DNA of 64,000 nucleotides from Monodelphis domestica (Eukaryota; Chordata; Mammalia; Didelphimorphia; Didelphidae): contig NC_077232.1 in assembly GCF_027887165.1 (NCBI RefSeq), positions 16,925,755 through 16,989,754 on the forward strand, given 5' to 3'. Position numbers and translations under genes: made by a program. A model generated the notes under the pieces. That model made no database searches. It saw only the letters and a list, made by a program, of their open reading frames with translations, and was not told where the DNA came from. Numbering within the stretch: the stretch's first letter is position 1; each line of letters starts with the position of its first letter. Positions 54,401-62,000 of the stretch are shown one piece after another.

Positions 54401-56301
54401 CTCATGTTTTTTTTTCTCTCTCTTTTACAGTCTCTGATAATCGATATGGTAAGTTTTATGTTGTTGTTCGTTTTCCATTATAATTATATGGGGATTCTCT
54501 ATTCCACAGGACAGTCCTGGGAACTAAGTTGATTGAGAGTCCCTCAAATCAGCAAATGGATGTAGTTCTCATAATTTGTATAGAGGAGACCCTAGCAGTG
54601 TGAATTTTCCCTGTGAAGTGTTTATTTTTGCCAAACGAGTTTTTTTAAATCAGTAATTGAAAAACATGAGTTGAAATTTAAGAAAAGAAATGGTATGAAT
54701 GCAGTAAGGAATGAGGCATTTATTGGAAACAGATATGATATTAGAATTACGTTTTGAACGTTCACGTGTCCCTTGAGGCCATGCCATCCAATGGTTTCAT
54801 CTGACTGATGAGAAAGTAGTTCCTCATGAGTGTTGTCACTTTTCCACTTTCCCAGCATTGTGGTTTTTATTTTGCATCGATGCATATGCTGTTAGATTGT
54901 GAGGAAGCTTCGAGATGAATTCATTGAACTGTCTTATTGGACCAATGGAGAATCTGAGAAAATTTAGTTCTTTTGCCTTTCTGTCCTGTGGTCATTCCTT
55001 GAAATCCACAAGTCTGAAAACATGATAGAAGAGACAGTGCAAATGAGGCATTCTCCATGTTGTGAATCGGTCATCTGTGTAGATGTGCTGACGATGTCTC
55101 TCTTTCTCTCTGCATATCACGTTTTCTCTGTTTCTTTCTGTGTGTTTGAAATTTTTCAGGCTATCCTAAAGATCAACCTGGTGAGTAACCTGTTCCTGTT
55201 CATTATTTCTACGTACATATATACTGATACTACAAGCACCTGGTTAATGTGCAGATTTATGTTCATTAAGGTGTTGCCCAAATCAATGTGCCCAACCGAT
55301 TCCTTGAATTTGAAGAGGGGAGTTGTGATGCATTTGGAGTTTTCATGTGAAGCATGTATTTTTCATTGAAACCCCTTGTTGAGAAATGAAACAAAGGAAA
55401 TATTAGAAAAGTGTATTAAAAAGGAAAAACTCAGAAATGATTCATTAATTAGAAACAAGTGTTAGCTTAGAATGATCAAGTGAAAGTTGAAATTTTTAAT
55501 AATCTCCCCAGACAGCACTCAAACTGGAAGCCATGGAGAGCAAAGTTTTCCTTTTGAAAATGAGAAAAAAGAGTTTCAGTGATACTGCCATTTTTGAAAT
55601 GGCAGAATGATGCCATGTGTGATATCTGGCATGGGTTTGTACATTCTTGGTTTTTGAGAAATGTTCACTATGATGTAGAGCAACCTTCAGATTTTACAGA
55701 TGAAAACTCCGAATGCTTTCCTCTAGATCTCAGATTAAATTAATATTAGAAGCTGGCTATCAATCTCATTCTTATGAGCCCCCAACTCAGTAACCGTTCT
55801 TTGATGACAGTCAGCTTGAGTTCTTGTGGTGAAAGAGGTGTCCATTGAGGCATCATCTATATTCTAAATTGTTCGTTTAAATAGTCCTACTGATGAACTC
55901 TCTTTCTCCCCCCCCCCTCTCTCTCTTTCCTCATTTTTCTCTCTCACCACTTTTTAGAGAGTCTTGCAGCGAAACATGGTAACATTTTCTCATTCTTTTC
56001 CCACATAATATAATTGTAGAAAGTAGATGTAATGTATATGTAAAATTACATGTATATGTAATAAATGTAGTAAGTATGTCATAGAATCCTTTGATGTTAC
56101 TGATGAAAATTTAGAAAATAGTGTTTTCAATGTCTTAGAGTCAAATCCATATTAAGAGTTGGCTACAATTCTCATTCTTATGAATTCTAGAATAGCCGAC
56201 ATCATTTGACATCAACAAGCATGGATACTTGGAGCAATGGAAGTGCCAAAATGAGGCATTCTCCAAGTTTTAAATTGTTATTGTCAACACATCTGTTGAT
56301 T

Positions 56302-56365
<64 letters not shown>

Positions 56366-59033
56366 GTCTATGTCTATCTGTCTCTCTCTGTCTCTGTCTC
56401 TCTGTGTCTCTTTGTCTCACCCTCCCTGTGATCACGTTTCTGGCTGTCTCTGTTGCAGATTTTGTTGAATACAAATATGGTGAGTAATACCGATATTTTA
56501 TGCATATTAATGTATATTGTGCATACAACAGGAAAAGATGGCAAGTCAATTGATCGGCTATTCCCCAAATACATGCAACTATCCAAGCTCCCTAATTCGT
56601 AGAGGGGAGAAGTCATCCCCGTGTATTTTCCCACACATGTCTGGTTTCATTTGACAATACAGTGTTTTGTAAGGAAAAAAAAAGTTAATTTTGAAAAAGT
56701 CATGAATGGGAAGCAGTAAGAAATGAAGCATTAAGTGGAAGTCACAATTTCCGTGGAATGATTGGTTAAAAGTTGGAATTGCCCTGCTTGGGAGTCTTGG
56801 AGTCCAAAGGTTTAATTGAGAGATGAAAAAAGAGAGGCTCACAGATAGTGACCCTTTGTAAATATCAGAAAGAGAATGAGTGTGAGACAGGGTATAGATC
56901 TGCACATTAGTGGATTGTCAGAAATATTAGAGATAATGCATTACAACCTCCTCATTTTAAGATGAGTTAACCAAGACAACATTTTCCATGGGGACCAAAT
57001 GAATTAATATGGCAATCAGGTGTCCAATCTCAGTGTTCAGACTCGTTGGGCAGTGGTCATTCCTCTACATGAACAAAGTAGAAAATTTGTAAGCACAGAA
57101 ATGTTTAATGAGGCACCCAGCACAGGGTAAATGGATAATCTAAATAGATTTACAATTGCTCTCTCTCTCTCTGTCTCTTCCTTCTCATGTTTTTTTTCTC
57201 TCTCTCTTTTACAGTCTCTGATAATCGATATGGTAAGTTTTATGTTGTTGTTCGTTTTCCATTATAATTATATGGGGATTCTCTATTCCACAGGACAGTC
57301 CTGGGAACTAAGTTGATTGAGATTCCCTCAAATCAGCAAAAGGATGTAGTTCTCATAATTTGTATAGAGGAGACCCTAGCAGTGTGAATTTTCCCTGTGA
57401 AGTGTTTGTTTTTGCCAAACGAATTTTCTTAAATCAGTAATTGAAAAACATGAGTTGAAATTTAAGAAAGGAAATGGTATGAATGCAATAAGGAATGAGG
57501 CATTTATTGGAAACAGATATGATATTAGAATTACGTTTTGAAAGTTCCCATGTCCCTTGAGGCCATGCCATCCAATGGTTTCATCTGACTGATGAGAAAG
57601 TAGTTCCTCATGAGTGTTGTCACTTTTCCACTTTCCCAGCATTGTGGTTTTTATTTTGCATCGATGCATATGCTGTTAGATTGTGAGGAAGCTTCGAGAT
57701 GAATTCATTGAACTGTCTTATTGGACCAATGGAGAATCTGAGAAAATTTAGTTCTTTTGCCTTTCTGTCCTGTGGTCATTCCTTGAAATCCACAAGTCTG
57801 AAAACATGATAGAAGAGACAGTGCAAATGAGGCATTCTCCATATTGTGAATCGGTCATCTGTGTAGATGTGCTGACGATGTCTCTCTTTCTCTCTGTATA
57901 TCACATTTTCTCTGTTTCTTTCTGTGTGTTTGAAATTTTTCAGGCTATCCTAAAGATCAACCTGGTGAGTAACCTGTTCCTGTTCATTATTTCTATGTAC
58001 ATATATAGGGATACTACAAGCACCTGGATAATTTGCAGATTTTTGTTCATTAAGGTGTTGCCCAAATCAATGTGCCCAACTGATCCCTTGAATTTGAAGA
58101 GGGGAGTTGTGATGCATTTGGAGTTTTCATGTGAAGCATGTATTTTTCATTGAAACCCATTGTTGAGAAATGAAACAAAGGAAATATTAGAAAAGTGTAT
58201 TAAAAGTGAAAAACTCAGAAATGATTCATTAATTAGAAACAAGTGTTAGCTTAGAATGATCAAGTGAAAGTTGAAATTTTTAATAGTCTCCCCAGACACC
58301 ACCCAAACTGGAAGCCATGGAGAGCAAAGTTTTCTTTTTGAAAATGAGAAAAAGGAGTTTCAGTGATACTGCCATTTTTGAAATGGCAGAATGATGCCAT
58401 GTGTGATATCTGGCATGGGTTTGTACATTCTTTGCTTTTGAGAAATGTTCACTATGATGTAGAGCAACCTTCAGATTTTACAGATGAAAACTCGGAATGG
58501 TTTCCTCTACATCTCAGTTTAAATTAGTATCAGAAGCTGGCTATCAATCTCATTCTTATGAGCCCCCAACTCAATAACCGTTCTTTGATGACAGTCAGCT
58601 TGCCTTCTTGTGGTGAAAGAGGTGTCCATTGAGGCATCATCTATGTTCTAAATTGTTTGTTTAAATACTCCCGCTGATGAACTCTCTTTCTTCCCCCCCC
58701 CCTCTCTTTCCTTATTTTTCTCTCTCACCAATTTATAGGGAATCTTGCAGCGAAACATGGTAATATTTTCTCATTCTTTTCCCACATAATATAATTATGT
58801 AGGAAGTATGTCATAGAATCCTTTGATGTTACGGATGAAAACTTGCAAAATGTTGTTTTCAAGGTCTTAGAGTCATGTCCATATTACGAGTTGGCTACAA
58901 TTCTCATTCTTATGAATTCTAGAATAGCTGACATCATTTGACATCAACAAGCATGAATACTTGGAGCAATGGAAGTGCCAAAATGAGGCATTCTCCAAGT
59001 TTTAAATTGTTATTGTCAACACATCTGTTGATT

Positions 59034-59073
<40 letters not shown>

Positions 59074-62000
59074 GTTTCTCTGTCTCTCTGTCTCTCTCTG
59101 TGTCTCTTTGTCTGTCTCTACCTCCCTGTGATCACGTTTCTGGCTGTCTCTGTTGCAGATTTTGTTGAATACAAATATGGTGATTAATACTGATATTTTA
59201 TGCATATTATTGTATATTGTGCATACAACAGGAAAAGATGGCAACTCAATTGATCGGCTATTCCCCAAATACATGCAACTATCCAAGCTCCCTAATTCGT
59301 AGAGGGGAGAAGTCATCCCCATGTATTTTCCAACACATGTCTGGTTTCATTTGCCAAAACAGTGTTTTTTTTAAAAAAAAACACAAAGTTAATTTTGAAA
59401 AAGTCATCAATGGGAAATAGTAAGAAATGAAGAATTAAGTGGAAGTTACAATTCCCGTGGAATGATTGGTTGAAAGTTGGAATTGCCCTGCTTGGGAGTC
59501 TTGGAGTCCAAAGGTTTAATTTAGTGATGAGAAAAGAGAGGCTCACAGATAGTGACCCTTTGTAAATATCAGAAAGAGACTGAGTGTGAGGCAGGGTATA
59601 GATCTGCACATTAGTGGATTGTCAGAAATATTAGAGATAATGCATTACAACCTCCTAATTTTGAAGATGAGTTAACCAAGACAACGTTTTCCATGGGGAC
59701 CAAATCAATTACTATGGCAATCAGGTGTCCAATCTCAGTCTTCATACTCGTTGGGCAGTGGTCATTCCTCTACATGAACAAAGTAGAAAAGTTGTAAGCA
59801 TAGAAATGTTTAATGAGGCACCCAGCACAGGGTAAACGGATAATCTAAATAGATTTACAATTGCTCTCTCTCTCTCTGTCTCTTCCTTCTCATGTTTTTT
59901 TTTTCTCTCTTTTACAGTCTCTGATAATCGATATGGTAACTTTTATGTTGTTGTTTATTTTCCATTATAATTATATGGGGATTCTCTATTCCACGGATCA
60001 GTCCTGGGACCTAAGTTGATTGAGAGTCCCTCAAATCAGCAAACGGATGTAGTTCTCATAATTTGTATAGAGGAGACCCTAGCAGTGTGAATTTTCCCTG
60101 TGAAGTGTTTATTTTTTCCAAACGAGTTTTTTTAAATCAGTAATTGAAAAACACGAATTGAAATTTAAGAAAGGAAATGGTATGAATGCAATAAGGAATG
60201 AGGCATTTATTGGAAACAGATATGATATTAGAATTACGTTTTGAACGTTCACGTGTCCCTTGAGGCCATGCCATCCAATGGTTTCATCTGACTGATGAGA
60301 AAGTAGTTCCTCATGAGTGTTGTCACTTTTCCACTATCCCAGCATTGTGGTTTTTATTTTGCATTGATGCATATGCTGTTATATTGTGAGGAAGCTTCGA
60401 GATTAATTTATTGAACCGTATTATTGGAGAAATGGAGAATCTGAGAAAATTTAGTTCTTTTGCCTTTCTGTGCTGTGGTCATTCCTTGAAATCCACAAGT
60501 CTGAAAACATGATAGAAGAGACAGTGCAAATGAGGCATTCTCCATGTTGTGAACTGGTCATCTGTGTAGATGTGCTGACGATGTCTCTCTTTCTCTCTGT
60601 ATATCACGTTTTCTCTGTTTCTTTCTATGTGTTTGAAATTTTTCAGGCTATCCTAAAGATCAACCTGGTGAGTAACCTGGTCCTGTTCATTATTTCTACG
60701 TACATATATAGTGATACTACAAGCACCTGGATAATGTGCAGATTTATGTTCATTAAGGTGTTGCCCAAATCAATGTGCCCAACCGATCCCTTGAATTTGA
60801 AGAGGGTAGTTGTGATGCATTTGGAGTTTTCATGTGAAGCATGTATTTTTCATTGAAAACCCTTGGTGAGAAATGAAACAAAGGTATATTGGGAAAGCAT
60901 ATTGAAAGGGAAAAAGTCAGAAATGATTCATTAAACCAAAGAAAGTGGTACTTTTGAATGACCCAGTGAAAGTTGAAATTTTTAATGATCTACCCAGATA
61001 CCCCCCAAACTGGAAGCCATGGAGACCAAAGTTTTCTTTTTGAAAATGAGAAAAAAGAGTTTCAGTGATACTGCCATTTTTGAAATGGCAGAATGATGCC
61101 ATGTGTGATATCTGGCATGGGTTTGTACATTCTTTGCTTTTAAGAAATGTTCACTATGATGTAGAGCAACCTTCAGATTTTACAGATGAAAACTCGGAAT
61201 GGTTTCCTCTACATCTCAGATTAAATTAGTATCAGAAGCTGCCTATCAATCTCATTCTTATGAGCCCCCAACTCAGTAACCGTTCTTTGATGACAGTCAG
61301 CTTGCCTTCTTGTGGTGAAAGAGGTGTCCATTGAGGCATCATCTATGTTCTAAATTGTTTGTTTAAATACTCCCGCTGATGAACTCTCTTTCTTCCCCCC
61401 CCCTCTCTTTCCTCATTTTTCTCTCTCACCAATTTATAGGGAATCTTGCAGCGAAACATGGTAATATTTTCTCATTCTTTTCCCACATAATATAATTATG
61501 TAGAAAGTATGTCATAGAATCCTTTGATGTTACTGATGAAAACTTAGAAAATGGTGTCTTCAAGTTCTAAGAGCAAATCCATATGAAGAGTTGGCTACAA
61601 TTCTCATTTTTATGAATTCTTTAATAGCCGTCATCATTTGACATCAACAAGTATGAATTCTTGGAGCAATGGAAGTGCCAAAATGAGGCATTCTCCAAGT
61701 TTTAAATTGTTATTGTCAACACATTTGTTGATTAGGCCCCCCCCTCTCTCTGTGTCTCTGTCTATCTGTCTCTCTCTCTCTCTGTGTCTATCTATCTGTC
61801 TCTCTCTCTCTGTCTCTGTCTTTCTGTCTCTCTGTCTCTCTTTGTCTCTCTTTTTCTGTCTCTTCCTCCCTGTGATCATGTTTCTGGCTCTCTGTTTTGC
61901 ACATTTTGTTGAATACAAATATGATGAGTAATACCGATATTTTATGCATATTAATGTATATTGTGCATACAACAGGAAAAGATGGTAACTCAATTGATCG

